A stretch of DNA of 64,000 nt from Isoperla grammatica. Its lineage: Eukaryota; Arthropoda; Insecta; Plecoptera; Perlodidae. Below the pieces are notes generated by a model. The model saw only the letters and a program-made list of their open reading frames with translations. It had not been told where the DNA came from and made no database searches. Each line of letters begins with the position of its first letter. Position 1 is the stretch's first letter. Where the stretch lies: NCBI GenBank assembly GCA_945910005.1, contig OX246748.1, positions 8,843,363 to 8,907,362 on the forward strand, given 5' to 3'. Below, piece by piece: positions 42,401-53,040 of the stretch. The position numbers were made by a program, and so were the translations under genes.

Positions 42401-45400
42401 AGTGAGGACGATTGATTGATTGATTATTTGGGCTTAACGTCTCATATTTTTGCAACGAGGCTAATCGAGACAATGAGTGGGTGATAGATGAAGATGAAAT
42501 AGGGGGCTGTTTGGAGGAAAAGGGCCAATTGGAGGGCGGGGGTGGAAAGGAGAAGGGGGAGGAAAGGGGATTGGGGTGTGGACTGCACTTCGTCTGACTT
42601 ACGAGGCCGATCAAAGAGACACTGCCTAATGTATGGCTTCTCCCCGTCGACCTGTCCGGCTATAGAGTGGACAGGTAAGACGTAAAAGTGAGGACGAGGC
42701 CGATCAAAGAGGAACTGCCTATTGTCTGGCTTCTCCCCCTCGACCTGTCCGGCTATAGAGTGGACAGGTACGACGTAAAAGTGAGGACGAGGCCGATCAA
42801 AGAGGCACTGCCTATTGTATGGCTTCTCCCCGTCGACCTGTCCGGCTATAGAGTGGACAGGTACGACGTAAAAGTGAGGACGAGGCCGATCAAAGAGGCA
42901 CTGCCTATTGTCTGGCTTCTCCCGCTCGACCTGTCCGGCTATAGAGTGGACAGGTACGACGTAAAAGTGAGGACGAGGCCGATCAAAGAGGCACTGCCTA
43001 ATGTATGGCTTCTCCCCCTCGACCTGTCCGGCTATAGAGTGGACAGGTACGAAGTAAAAGTGAGGACAAGGCCGATCAAAGAGGCACTGCCTATTGTCTG
43101 GCTTCTCCCCCTCGACCTGTCCGGCTATAGAGTGGACAGGTACGAAGTAAAAGTGAGGACGAGGCCGATCAAAGAGGCACTGCCTATTGCCTGGCTTCTC
43201 CCCGTCGACCTGTCCGGCTATAGAGTAGACAGGTAAGACGTAAAAGTGAGGACGAGGCCGATCAAAGAGGCACTGCCTAATGTATGGCTTCTCCCCGTCG
43301 ACCTGTCGGGCTATAGAGTGGACAGGTAAGACGTAAAAGTGAGGACGAGGCCGATCAAAGAGGCACTGCCTATTGTCTGGCTTCTCCCCCTCGACCTGTC
43401 CGGCTATAGAGTGGACAGGTACGACGTAAAAGTGAGGACGAGGCCGATCAAAGAGGCACTGCCTAATGTATGGCTTCTCCCCCTCGACCTGTCCGGCTAT
43501 AGAGTGGACAGGTAAGACGTAAAAGTGAGGACGAGGCCGGTCAAAGAGGCACTGCCTATTGTCAGGCTTCTCCCCGACGACCTGTCCGGCTGTAGAGTGG
43601 ACAGATACGACGTAAAAGGGAAGACGAGGCCGATCAAAGAGGCACTGCCTATTGTCTGGCTTCTCCCCGTCGACCTGTCCGGCTATAGAGTGGACAGGTA
43701 AGACGTAAAAGTGAGGACGAGGCCGATCAAAGAGGAACTGCCTATTGTCTGGCTTCTCCCCCTCGACCTGTCCGGCTATAGAGTGGACAGGTACGAAGTA
43801 AAAGTGAGGACGAGGCCGATCAAAGAGGCACTGCCTATTGTCTGGGTTCTCCCCCTCGACCTGTCCGGCTATAGAATGGACAGGTAAGACGTAAAAGTGA
43901 GGACGAGGCCGATCAAAGAGGAACTGCCTATTGTCTGGCTTCTCCCCCTCGACCTGTCCGGCTATAGAGTGGACAGGTACGAAGTAAAAGTGAGGACGAG
44001 GCCGATCAAAGAGGCACTGCCTAATGTATGACTTCTCCCGCTCGACCTGTCCGGCTATAGAGTGGACAGGTAAGACGTTAAAGGGAGGACGAGGCCGATC
44101 AAAGAACAGGCACTGCTTTTTGTCTGGCTTCTCCAGTCCAACTCGATTAAGAACACCAATGGGTGGACAGGTACAACGTAAAAAGGAGGACGATGCCGAT
44201 CAAAGAACAGGCACTGCTTTTTGTCTGGCTTGTCCCCCTCGACCTATCCGACTATAGAGTGGTCTTCCGTCTCACCATAAGTATATACGCACCTGCCGGC
44301 ATAGCTCTCGGGATCAACAGACCCTGGGCAGCGTGAGTATTATAATGTAATGGGTTGATTATCTACTGTAATATTTGTTTTATTATGTTGTGGTTTTAAG
44401 ATGAACTCTTCAGCTTGGTCATATGAGCCCTTTCGAATCAGACCCCACCAGAGTCGTTATAAGAGAGCCAAGCAAGGGAGGGCAGGACCAAGTTGGAGGC
44501 AGTGCGGGGGGGGGAATGTTTGATTGTCGTCTCTTACGACTGGCAGAGTCACCCTGGACCTATTCTACACCGGCCCAGGCGGGTTGAGGATTATTTATTA
44601 TAACGTTCAGATATATTCAAAATCAGCTGATAAATCCAAAGATAACGATGTGAATCTCGTTCCTGCTAACTTCACTGCTTATGCGTGGATGATTGATTGA
44701 TATTTGGGCTTAACGTCTCATATTTTTGCAACAAGGCTAATCGAGACAGTGAATGGGTGAATTATGAAGATAATGGGGGGTGTTAAGAGGTTAAGGGAGG
44801 GCGGGAAGGAAAAGGGAAGAAAAGGGAGTGGGGAGGATGTGGACTGCATGATTTGGTTCAATTACCCCGTAGAATCACTAAATCATTAAATGATAACGCT
44901 CAAATAGATTACCCCAACCTTCAATATATCATCCACAAATAGAGAAAAACAGAATAAAGGAGAAAATCGAGGTACGACACTTTATCGTCGAGCCAAATAC
45001 TGTTGTGGGCCCAACCGAGATCTGTCCGTAACTGCGAGAGGGGGGTGGGGGCGCTTACGACGCAACAATGACCGATAATGAATTGACTAGTGAACCTACA
45101 ACATTTTAATGAATGGTTGTTAATTAAAAGAAAAACGTAGAAGTAGTCACGAAAAATAATTGTTATTATTATCTGTTCATTTGTTGAGAGCAAGGTTATT
45201 TAGTGATGTGGAGTAATTGGATCGATAGATATTTGGGCTTAGCGTCTCTTAACGAGACGATGAGTGGGTGAAAATAAAGATGAAATAGGGGTTTTTGGTG
45301 GGAAGCGGCAAGTATAGGTGGGAGTAAGGAATAGGGGGAAACGGACCGGCTAGAGTGGCAAGCTGGCTGACCGGCTAGAGTGGCCTTACCAGAGAATCTC

Positions 45401-48400
45401 TCGGGATCAGAATAGCAAACAAACCAGCCCACCACGATAAGATGACAGTCCTGGGCAAGGGGGAGAGATTGGAGTACAGGGACAAATAGTAGGATTGATT
45501 GATTGATTAATGGGGCTTAACGTCTCATTTTTTTGCAACAATGGCTAATCGAGACGATGAGCGGGTGATAATAAAGACGAGAAAGATGACGATGAAGAAT
45601 TAAGCCACATCCGAATCAGATCCATTGTACGTTGCGTGGGTCGTCATACGGGAGTCCAGCAAGGGAGGGTAGGGCCAAGTGGGAGTAGAAATATTCAATG
45701 GGACAGTGGGGGGAAAGGGACAGGGCCTCCTTTCGTCGCCTCTTACGACTAGCAGAGTCACTCTTGGCCTATTCTACCCCGGGCCGAGACGGGTGGACAA
45801 ATAGTGGGACGACTTATATAGAAACGGATTACTGGGGAGCAGAGCGGAAAGGTTTAGTTGTTTAACGACTTTCTCGACAGGACGTACGTAGTTCGTTGGT
45901 CTAGTGGGTCCTTCTTGTGTAATCTCTCACACCAACCTCTGGTTGCCAGATAAATGTAACAAGATCTTGTCATTTCATAATGAAACTGAATTTATACGTC
46001 GGTCGTCGGTCAGCCCTAGTTTTAGAATAAACAAACAAACAACGAAAACAAAACAATGCATATCCGCACGGTCCTCTAAATCAATTGGAACGTGGTGCTT
46101 GTGCACTTGCAGCATATGGCGGTGATTTGTCGCTCATGCATACATTTCTACAAACCAAAAATGCCCAGGCTTCGATTCCCGGTTTGGGCTGAGGTTTTAA
46201 AGTTTGGAACTCGACTTTAAGCATACTGGAGACTGGTGGTCAAGCATGTAAACGACGGTTTAGAACCGTCATAGCAAAGAGGGGCATAATCAGATTCTTA
46301 AAATGTCTCCCACTGAAAATCAGTTCTTCGAACTAAGTGGGTAAAAAAATGTTTTAAAAAATGTATGACATTGTCATTTGGGAGGGAATGTAATGTTGGT
46401 AGGGTGTGTCTTACGACTGGCAGAGTCATCCTGGACCAAATTCTACAGGACAACAAATACTCGTGAAGAGATCTAAACGATTGAGCATATTTTTTCTAGG
46501 CTTTTATTCATCTGTCTGATATTAATGATTGATTGATTGATTTATGGCTCTAGGGCGCTTAGAACAGCGAGGGTTATTCGCGCCTCCAAGATGTATATAA
46601 CCAGTATATTTTGAAAACAGTTAAATTAGAACGAAAATCATTGCCCAAAAACATTGCCAAGTCAACATATATGTTGATCATCATAGTCATAGTCATAGTC
46701 ATAGTCATTAAAACATAGCCATGGTCGATATATGGGAATCATTTAATCGTTGTACCATCAAAACAGTGCGTTAAATAACATTTATACTCAATTTGTATTT
46801 TGGGAGTTAACTGTTTATTGATATTTCCCACGGTGGAACCTTCACTACTCTTGGGACGTACTGTCTTCACCTTTTGGAATCATATAGAGTGATAATGCTA
46901 ATGCGAACTTAAAAAGTTAGAAACAGAATTCACAAAATGTTTCTACATTTTATAGTAAATCTGAAGTACGAAGTATGTATTTACATGACTTTGACATTCA
47001 ACCCAAGGTGCCGAACGCGATAAGCTGTATGATTTGTAAATGTATACATTCATCACGACGGTACTGTTATATAACTATTCAATATTGCATTTTTTTCCTT
47101 ATACCGCCTACTTTCTTCACAATTGTACTAAACCTTCACGCACGTGTGACTTTCAAGTCGCACACGCACGTGTCAAGTCGACCTGATGGTAGTCATTCCA
47201 TTTTCCCCTGAACTTCGCTTAAGAACGAATTATGTGACTTATTTTATGATAAAAATTATTATTAAATTATTTTTGTTGTTTTTAGGACTACTTGACATCT
47301 GGGTCATGAGTTTATTTCAAATTGATTTAATTATTATTCAGTGTACTACGCTGTACTCGACCGGTGGAGTGGGGGGGGGGGGGGGGGGAAGGCATTGGTG
47401 GTAAGGGACACCTATGAGGAAATTTGATTTGAAATTAGGTTTATGGGTGGAAAGGTGACTTTGGAGGACCTAATTTCGTTGCCTCTCACGAGTGGAGTCA
47501 TCCTGGGCACAATTCTATCCCGACCCCAGACGGGGTAATGCGGAATATGCGATTACTTTGTTGCATAAAGAAATAATCGATGAGGTACCAAAGGAGAAAT
47601 TCGTTGGTCTTCGGTGACCTTGTTCGAATAAGCACACAAAATCGGGCCACAACTTAATGTCAAAAAAATGCGACACGTGAAAACTTATTGTCCACTTAAT
47701 TTTCTTTTGTTTTTACTTTTTGTTAAACTTGATTGGAAGTTTGTCTTGTTCAAAACGTTTTGGAAGATCATAGGTATTATTTTCGTCGTCCTAAGTAAAA
47801 GATTTCCGTCGTTTATATTGTTCTCAGCCACTCTAATCCGTGCAAAGAAAGGCCTTAAAGAAGATAGTTTAATGATTATTACATAAATTATATGAAGCGT
47901 TTATAAATAATAGTATTACTTGTTGTTTTAGGACGTACTCGATAGATAAGTTGTGTGACGTCGACCGAACTGAAGGTGGAAGCTCGGTTGGGGGGGAGGA
48001 GGGGGGGTCCCCTTTTCACGCCCCTTCTCTGAGCGGTTGGGGGTTTAGAGTAGCGAGGTCAACGGGAGTGTTGATTATTGCTTGGGATGCCAGCATGATT
48101 AAGGGGAAACATGAATTACAATATAAATATACGAGTAAACTAACATATTTGTTTACGTCGTACTCGACAGCTTGGGTCATAATATGACGTATTCCAAATC
48201 AGATCCATTATAGAACGCGGGGGATCGTCATAAGGGGATAAAACGAAGGGAAAGCAGTGCCAAGTGTGAGGAGGAATCTTCGCTGGGGAAGTGGGGAGAC
48301 GACTGGCATAGTTACTATGGGTCTAATCTACTTCGGGGCAAGACAGGTCTCCTTTTATCGGCTTATACGACTGTCAGAGTCACCCTTGGCCAATTCAATC

Positions 48401-48693
48401 AGATAAATGAGTAAATCGACGCGTACTAACCGAATCTCGCCTTTCTCTTCCAGTCTTACCCCAAGTACGCCTTCAACTACGGCGTGAACGACGCCCTCAC
48501 CGGCGACCAGAAGCAGCAGTCCGAGGTGAGAGACGGTGACGTAGTCAAGGGTCAATACAGTCTGGTGGAGCCCGACGGTTCGATCCGTGTCGTTGACTAC
48601 ACCGCTGATGACGTAAACGGCTTCAACGCCGTCGTCAAGAAGATCGGCCCCTCCCTCCATCCCTCCCCCATCGCCTACCCCTACCACGGCTGA
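39462..48693 (+). CDS. RR-2 type cuticle protein gene (3 coding exons, 166 aa)
   Basis: Coding exons are 39462-39476, 42093-42338 and 48454-48693; both introns are phase 0 with GT/AG ends. The product is a secreted structural protein of the chitinous exoskeleton. Residues 1-19 form a signal peptide (hydrophobic [10 protein letters not shown], cleavage after CDA). Residues 20-87 are a Gly/Tyr/Ala/Pro-rich spacer with GYAAP repeats. Residues about 91-148 form the Rebers-Riddiford chitin-binding domain of the RR-2 subtype, with [17 protein letters not shown] and DYTAD..NGFNAVV. A short tail [14 protein letters not shown] follows. Size and layout fit the family. Introns of 2.6 and 6.1 kb are filled with antisense retroposons. 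The exact paralog name cannot be given. Confidence 0.88.
39500..39763 (-). mobile_element. LINE 3'-end fragment in intron 1, copy 1
   Basis: CATTTTGCGCCACCGTGATG, GTTCGGACAAGACATTTTAA and GTTCTTCATACGACG match the LINE 3' end at 17060-17275. It is 5'-truncated and on the minus strand, antisense to the gene. Confidence 0.75.
39801..40099 (-). mobile_element. SINE family A, full length, in intron 1
   Basis: Complete A copy from ATTGATTATTTGGGCTTAAC to CCCTGGGCAGG. It is inserted between two copies of the LINE-end block (39500-39800 and 40100-40420), i.e. within a duplicated segment. Confidence 0.85.
40108..40420 (-). mobile_element. LINE 3'-end fragment in intron 1, copy 2, plus SINE tail
   Basis: Repeats the block at 39500-39800 (same TTGCGCCACC, GTTCGGACAAGACATTTTAA and following TTGATATTTGGGCTTAACGT). 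It arose by duplication of that block, with some extra spacer sequence. Confidence 0.75.
40705..41365. repeat. 266-bp tandem repeat, about 2.5 units, in intron 1
   Basis: AACCATCACAAGAAGCCGTC, TAATTTGG..TTATTTTGG and CTAGTCGCCTGACACGACAG begin at 40711, 40976 and 41242. The third unit ends after GACACGAAAGGC. Confidence 0.92.
41408..41725 (-). mobile_element. SINE B/A/C mosaic in intron 1
   Basis: A B-type tail (41411-41460), an A-type tail (41507-41560) and a C/B body and head (ATCCGAATCAGATCCATTC, CGCCTCTTACGACTAGCATA, AGACTAGACGGG). Confidence 0.65.
41780..41962 (-). mobile_element. SINE family A, head-truncated, in intron 1
   Basis: TTGATTGATATTTGGGCTTA through GACTGCATTTCGTCTGACTT, without head. 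Confidence 0.75.
42093..42338 (+). CDS. Cuticle gene coding exon 2
   Basis: Preceded by acceptor TTTCTTTCCAG and followed by donor GTGAGT. Its 82 codons finish the signal peptide and encode the GYAAP-rich spacer. GC content and codon use contrast sharply with the AT-rich introns. The donor sequence is duplicated at 44332 by a retroposon insertion. Confidence 0.88.
42390..44270. repeat. 93-bp minisatellite, about 18 units, in intron 2
   Basis: The ACAGGTA anchor recurs at 42671, 42764, 42857 and so on to 44066 with an unbroken 93-bp step (16 anchors, no indel); two diverged units follow, one of about 101 bp. Each unit contains CTTCTCCCCCTCGACCTGTC plus CGGCTATAGAGTGGACAGG, derived from the SINE A middle. 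93 is a multiple of three, so a 182-codon frame (42688-43236) stays open. It is a repeat artefact. Units alternate between GGTAAGACG and GGTACGAMG after GGACA. Confidence 0.95.
42411..42600 (-). mobile_element. Head-truncated SINE A inserted in the 93-bp array
   Basis: Tail through CTTCGTCTGACTT. Left of it stands ACGACGTAAAAGTGAGGACG and right of it ACGAGGCCGATCAAAG, i.e. a split minisatellite unit with a short ACGA duplication. Confidence 0.8.
44400..44590 (-). mobile_element. SINE family B/C body and head
   Basis: AGCTTGGTCATATGAGC, GGGAGGGCAGGACCAAG, a short G tract and CTCTTACGACTGGCAGAGTC with CCCAGGCGGG. Confidence 0.7.
44690..44850 (-). mobile_element. SINE family A, head-truncated
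   Basis: TTGATTGATATTTGGGCTTA through GGAGGATGTGGACTGCATG. Confidence 0.75.
44851..45215. other. Intron 2 sequence, no feature
   Basis: AT-rich, no recognisable element. The minus-strand 90-codon frame has no motif. Confidence 0.35.
45220..45462 (-). mobile_element. SINE family A, diverged, with duplicated ACCGGCTAGAGTGGC block
   Basis: Tail at 45228, a shortened middle, GACCGGCTAGAGTGGC present twice (about 45346 and 45370), and a head with CCAGCCCACCACGATAAGAT ending CCTGGGCAAGG. Confidence 0.75.
45480..45805 (-). mobile_element. SINE family B, full length with TSD
   Basis: GGACAAATAGT at 45480-45490 and 45795-45805 flanks the element (45491-45794). It has full tail, body and head (CCCCGGGCCGAGACGGG), and only a short G tract. 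Confidence 0.9.
45806..46520. other. Intron 2 sequence with decayed C/B fragments
   Basis: A GTTTAACGACTTTCTCGACAGG-type C tail lies at about 45858 and a head fragment at 46408-46445. No gene is supported. Confidence 0.4.
46526..46620 (-). mobile_element. LINE 3'-end fragment
   Basis: TTGATTGATTGATTTATGGC, CTAGGGCGCTTAGAACAGCG and ATTCGCGCCTCCAAGATG. Confidence 0.6.
46621..48400. other. Intron 2 sequence; decayed family-C pieces and poly-G
   Basis: (AGTCAT)n lies at about 46684-46710, a G tract at 47371-47388 followed by a head fragment (47470-47535), and GGACGTACTCGATAG-type C tails at 47932 and 48157. A C body and head (GGGAGACGACTGGCATAG, ACTTCGGGGCAAGACAGG) lies at 48180-48348. No additional exon is recognised. 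Confidence 0.45.
48422..48453 (+). promoter_or_regulatory. Branch point and 3' splice site of intron 2
   Basis: CGTACTAAC at 48422-48430 matches the ideal branch-site consensus (CTAAC type), about 24 bases before the pyrimidine-rich CGCCTTTCTCTTCCAG that ends at 48453. Confidence 0.8.
48454..48693 (+). CDS. Cuticle gene coding exon 3 (RR-2 domain)
   Basis: 79 codons plus TGA at 48691-48693. It holds the entire chitin-binding domain from YAFNYGV through NGFNAVV and the tail ending YPYHG. The last 18 codons and the stop are the first unit of the array that follows. Confidence 0.9.
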   Translation, partial: SYPKYAFNYGVNDALTGDQKQQSEVRDGDVVKGQYSLVEPDGSIRVVDYTADDVNGFNAVVKKIGPSLHPSPIAYPYHG

Positions 48694-49160
48694 AACACCA
48701 GCATCGTCGTCGTCGTCAAGATCGGCCCCTCCCTCCATCCCTCCCCCATCGCCTACCCCTACCACGGCTGAAACACCAGCATCGTCGTCGTCAAGATCGG
48801 CCCCTCCCTCCATCCCTCCCCCATCGCCTACCCCTACCACGGCTGAAACACCAGCATCGTCGTCGTCGTCAAGATCGGCCCCTCCCTCCAACCCTCCCCC
48901 ATCGCCTACCCCTACCACGGCTGAAACACCAGCATCGTCGTCGTCAAGATCGGCCCCTCCCTCCATCCCTCCCCCATCGCCTACCCTTACCACGGCTGAA
49001 ACACCAGCATCGTCGTCGTCGTCAAGATCGGTCCCTCCCTCCATCCCTATCCCTACCACGGCTGAAACACCAGCATCGTCGTCGTCGTCAAGATCGGCCC
49101 CTCCCTCCATCCCTCCCCCATCGCCTACCCCTACCACGGCTGAATCACCAGCATCGTCGT
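48640..49160 (+). repeat. Seven-fold array of the terminal coding block, stop codon and 3' UTR
   Basis: AAGATCGGCCCCTCCCTCC starts at 48640, 48718, 48793, 48871, 48946, 49024 and 49090, giving steps of 78, 75, 78, 75, 78 and 66. Each unit repeats the end of the protein, the TGA and a (GTC)n spacer. The first unit is the genuine gene end and the other six lie after its stop. The 78/75 alternation suggests growth by dimers. A 285-codon antisense frame across it is an artefact of the steps being multiples of three. Confidence 0.95.
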
Positions 49161-49253
49161 AGTCAAGCATCACATCACGCACAACGTCCAGTAAATATCT
49201 GTATTTAAACACTAACCGTTCACTAACATAAACAAATATGTATATTGTCTCCT

Positions 49254-49311
49254 AATAAAAAAAAGGTATTCCTGTATATCAAATAACAAACATTTAAACT
49301 GTGGTAATAAA
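49254..49311 (+). terminator. Polyadenylation signals of the cuticle gene
   Basis: AATAAA at 49254-49259 and a second at 49306-49311, the first such signals after the array. The mature 3' UTR would therefore contain the seven-unit array. Confidence 0.6.
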
Positions 49312-50617
49312 GTTTAAAAGTGATTAACTTTTGTTTCCTTCGAGTAGTGATCTACCTCAATACCATCATATCCCACGTTGATGGGCAATACAAAATGAAA
49401 CATATTTTGATGTCGGCCAAATTATTTCCCTCACACATCACTGTAGGGTCATCATGAGTGGACACAAGATAGCTTGGGTATATCTGTATATCGTATTCAT
49501 CGGTATATCTGTATATATCGGGTACATCGGTATGTCGGTATATCGGTAGCATAAAAGGAGTGGAAGTGACGAAAATGGATGTTGTTTCATGACGTTTTTG
49601 ACAACCAGGTCATACAACGTTAAACAAAATGAGTATAAAAGGAAAAAATACTCAATTCAGTCACACTCCAAAAGGTACGATTTAGTTCGGTACTTTGGGC
49701 GTGAACGTGGTCGCACTGGCGTCGGTACCCAAATGGAGAAAATATTTGATGCAAGAGATTGAGCGGTACGGGTATAGCGGTCACTAACAACACCTGTTTA
49801 TTAACTGAACACCAGCACAAAAATACTCGATTAAGAGTTGTTCAGAATCGTATGGGGCATCAATATCATCGCCACTTATAATCTTACAGTTCACTCTTCC
49901 GTGTTTAACAATTATAAATTGCCGTATTAATTTTAATTTTACTATTATTATTATTACTACATTTTTTTAATGGGAAGGTCAAATGCAAATGATGGGCCAA
50001 CTTTGCATAACAGGTCAACAGGTGTGGTTAATTATTTCGCCACAAATGTTAACGAAATAAAACAAATTTGCTTAATTGTTCTTAAGTTCTGTATCTTTGT
50101 TATTGTTTTAAGACGCTCAGAAAAAATCACATTGTTTAATTGAAAAATTCAACGATTAGCAGAAGTTAGATAGAAGGTATTTTAACTACTCCGAATTGTA
50201 ATCGCCACAAAGTACAATCTGTAAGTTGCCGGAAAGTGCCACAATATGATTTGCGTGGCGGTATTGCTAACCAAAAATGTGGCCTTGTCACAATCGGGGA
50301 GATTGGCGGTAGAGGGGCAAGTACCAGATAAAGAACAAACGAGCCAAATGTTTTTTTTTTCATTTTTCCATTTTTGGCATCATTTCCTTTTTATGACGTC
50401 GTGGGCGCCTAGGGTGAAGGGACAAGTAGAAGAACTATTATTCAATTGATAGGAGAGATCGATGACGTGGGTCGATTATTGAGTCGTCAACATTAACAAA
50501 TAACAGGATTTACAACTTTGAGGACACTCAAAATGACATGTGCCACAACTTACTCGATGTCGAATCAGATCCATTACATAAACATGTTGTTATTTCGTAA
50601 TGTTATTATTTTGTTTC

Positions 50618-50620
<3 letters not shown>
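49312..50620. other. AT-rich stretch, no gene
   Basis: Short TATATCGGTA/TATATCTG repeats lie at 49478-49550. Otherwise AT-rich with no recognisable feature. Confidence 0.4.

Positions 50621-50621
<1 letters not shown>

Positions 50622-50702
<81 letters not shown>
50622..50702. repeat. (ATT)n microsatellite
   Basis: About 27 uninterrupted trinucleotide units. Confidence 0.97.
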
Positions 50703-50704
<2 letters not shown>

Positions 50705-50754
50705 TTGTTTTTTAACGACGATCACACGATAATGGAGGAAAGCGGCAATGTAAT

Positions 50755-50945
50755 TATTGGTGGTGTTTAACGACGTGACGTCTTACGAATCAGGTATGTC
50801 TACATTGCGGGGTCGTAATAAGGGGAGTCCAGCAAGGGCAGGGCAGGGCGGTCTCAATCTTCAGTGGGATATGGGCTCTAAACGTCGCCTCTTACGACTA
50901 GCAGTCACTCTGGGCCTATTCTACCCCGGGCCCAGACGGATCTCC
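50755..50945 (-). mobile_element. SINE family C
   Basis: GGTGTTTAACGACGTGACGT tail, TCTTACGAATCAGG and GGGAGTCCAGCAAGGGCAGG body, and CGCCTCTTACGACTAGCAG with CCCCGGGCCCAGACGG head. Confidence 0.8.
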
Positions 50946-50994
50946 TTTCGACTACGAGAGCATTGCCTACAATGCTGAGAGGTGACAGTCTTAG

Positions 50995-51190
50995 TTTGTG
51001 GCTTGTGACAGTCGTTGGCAGTCTTGGCTTGTGACAGTCGTTGGCAGTCTTGGCTTGTGACAGTCGTTGGCAGTCTTGGCAGTCTTGGCTTGTGACAGTC
51101 GTTGGCAGTCTTGGCTTGTGACAGTCGTTGGCAGTCTTGGCTTGTGACAGTCGATGACAGTCTTGGCTTGTGACAGTCGTTGGCAGTCTT
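50995..51190. repeat. 26-bp tandem repeat
   Basis: GCTTGTGACAGTCGTTGGCA with TCTTG linker repeats every 26 bp from 51001 (51001, 51027, 51053...), about seven units, one with a 9-bp extension. Confidence 0.92.
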
Positions 51191-53040
51191 CAGTGGTCTT
51201 CTATTGTGTTCTAATAACTGGTATAATCTTCTTGCCCAGACGGGTTCATTTTCGTCTTCGTTAGTATTTAATGTCCGCTTTAGATCCAATAGTTCAGTAT
51301 AAGCACAAAGATTCCAGAAGAGATCTTCGAAAATTGATGCTCGAGTGAATAGATTGCGTCTGCCTCTCATCGTCCGTTGTGTATATAAGTTATTTTACGG
51401 ACTAGATTATCATAAGACGGGCACTTCCTGCGCATCTTAGCATAAGACCTTGTCCACTGCATTGTACTAATTCAGCGATACCGCAATTGTAGCCTTCTTG
51501 AACAACCCGGAAATTATTTACATTATAATTGCGCACGCGCACATTGAATTTGATTCGAATCTTTCTAATTATTATATATAACAACATCGTTTCGTTTTCG
51601 CGTACCTTCGCTTTGTTTTTGTCTTCATCAATTACTTTGCTCTCTCAGTGTAATCATTCAAGATACACGGTTTGACCACCAGGGGCGTGACGGACAACGC
51701 AACCTTGTGACATCAGGCATCAGCTAACTTCGAGAAAAGGAAAGTTCTGTTTATGAAATTTGCAACACATGACTTGATTGTAATATTTTACATTACACGA
51801 GACAATGGGAGTACTGTGTAACTTCTTAATTATTCCCACCTTAGTCGACGGCGACCGGTATCACATCATAGATTATGAGAACTGTGCCAGAAACGTACAG
51901 ATAAAAATGTTTAGACAATGAATAGACTGTTTCGCATAGAGGATACTCAAGAAAGGGAATTTTGCATAGATTTCAACGTAGCGAACGGGGTAAAGAATCC
52001 CATCGTAGAGTACACAAGATTTTCTTTTGTAAGCGTTTATACCTGACCTTGTCTTTCATAAATTAATACATTATTGTAGATAATTTGGTGTTTAATGACG
52101 TACTTGGTAATGTGACGTAGAAGGTGATTGGAGGAAAGGTTCAAATAGTGGAAGATTGATTTAAAGGAGTCAATGGATAACGCCTTTTACGATTGGCAGA
52201 GTAAATATGGGCCAAGCGCTCTGACCGGGACTTTATCTTAGATAGTGTAGACCTACTATTAACGGAAAACAAACAAATTATTTATACATTTAGAAATATT
52301 ATCACTAATTAGGTTTTTAACGACGCACACGACATCTACTTACAATGACGCCGGCCGAATAAGGTGCAACTGACATAGCGGTGGTCGATGTAAGGGGCTA
52401 AGGGAGGGGGAGGAGTTTGGTTGGCGTTCAGGTCACAGAAAGGGAAGAAACGTGAAATAATATGCACAAGATAATATGTTAAAGAGGCCACTTGCTACAA
52501 CAAACTGATTTCGTAGTTGTCTTCCAACGTACTCGAACACTTGGTCACAAATAGTCGGGGGGGGGGGGGGGGGGGCGATTGTAGGAAGAGACAAGTATGA
52601 GCATTTAAATTAAATTAAGGGTTTAGAGGAGAGAAACGAATAAAATACCTCATTTCGTCGCTGCTTATAATACGCAATCACTCTTGAACCACCAACCATA
52701 GACCCAAACTGGTATGTAATACTTTCATTTCATTTTTCATTTCAGACAATTTTATTCTCAAACAGAATACATACATGTTACTAAAAAGTGATATACAAAG
52801 TTGGAGAAGCCTGCAAAGTCATGGAGACTTGAGGGCAGGCCATTTACAAAATAGTGTACGGTATTAATTTTGTCAGATGGCGACAATAGACATACTTGAA
52901 AGGAAAATTGTGTGATAATACAATTTATACAATTATAGCTAGAACTAAATGTATTGGGGGAAGTTAGTAGACTAACAGGCAGAATAGTGATGTTGTTAAA
53001 AAGGGACAAGTAAGAAAACATCTACTGAAAGGGTTATGGA
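51191..53040. other. Gene-poor AT-rich region with decayed C fragments
   Basis: C-type tails and heads can be traced at 52085-52215 and 52312-52410. A G tract lies at 52556-52575. A block at 52688-52727 (CCAACCATAGACCCAAACTG) recurs at 62574-62610 near the viral element. No gene is seen. Confidence 0.4.

Larger units (their letters stand above)
42338..44342 (-). mobile_element. Retroposon at the exon-2 donor, swollen by a minisatellite, with 11-bp TSD
   Basis: CGTGAGTATTA occurs at 42338-42348 and again at 44332-44342. The inserted DNA between ends at the right with a family-A head remnant (GCCGGCATAGCTCTCGGGAT, CCCTGGGCAG) exactly next to the duplication. Inside lie a tail-like GATTAGATTATATTATT start, a later SINE A copy (42411-42600) and a 93-bp array. 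The target is the splice donor itself, so a second copy of the donor exists 2 kb downstream. Confidence 0.8.

Noticed and set aside
42688..43236. 182-codon repeat protein (31-residue units)
   Set aside because: Translation of the 93-bp minisatellite in a cuticle gene intron; the frame is closed by TAA in units with GGTAAGACG, and it has no start context or conserved domain.
48355..49212. 285-codon antisense frame with [15 protein letters not shown] repeats
   Set aside because: It is the reverse strand of the seven-unit array and RR-2 exon; unit steps are multiples of three, which keeps it open. No independent coding evidence.
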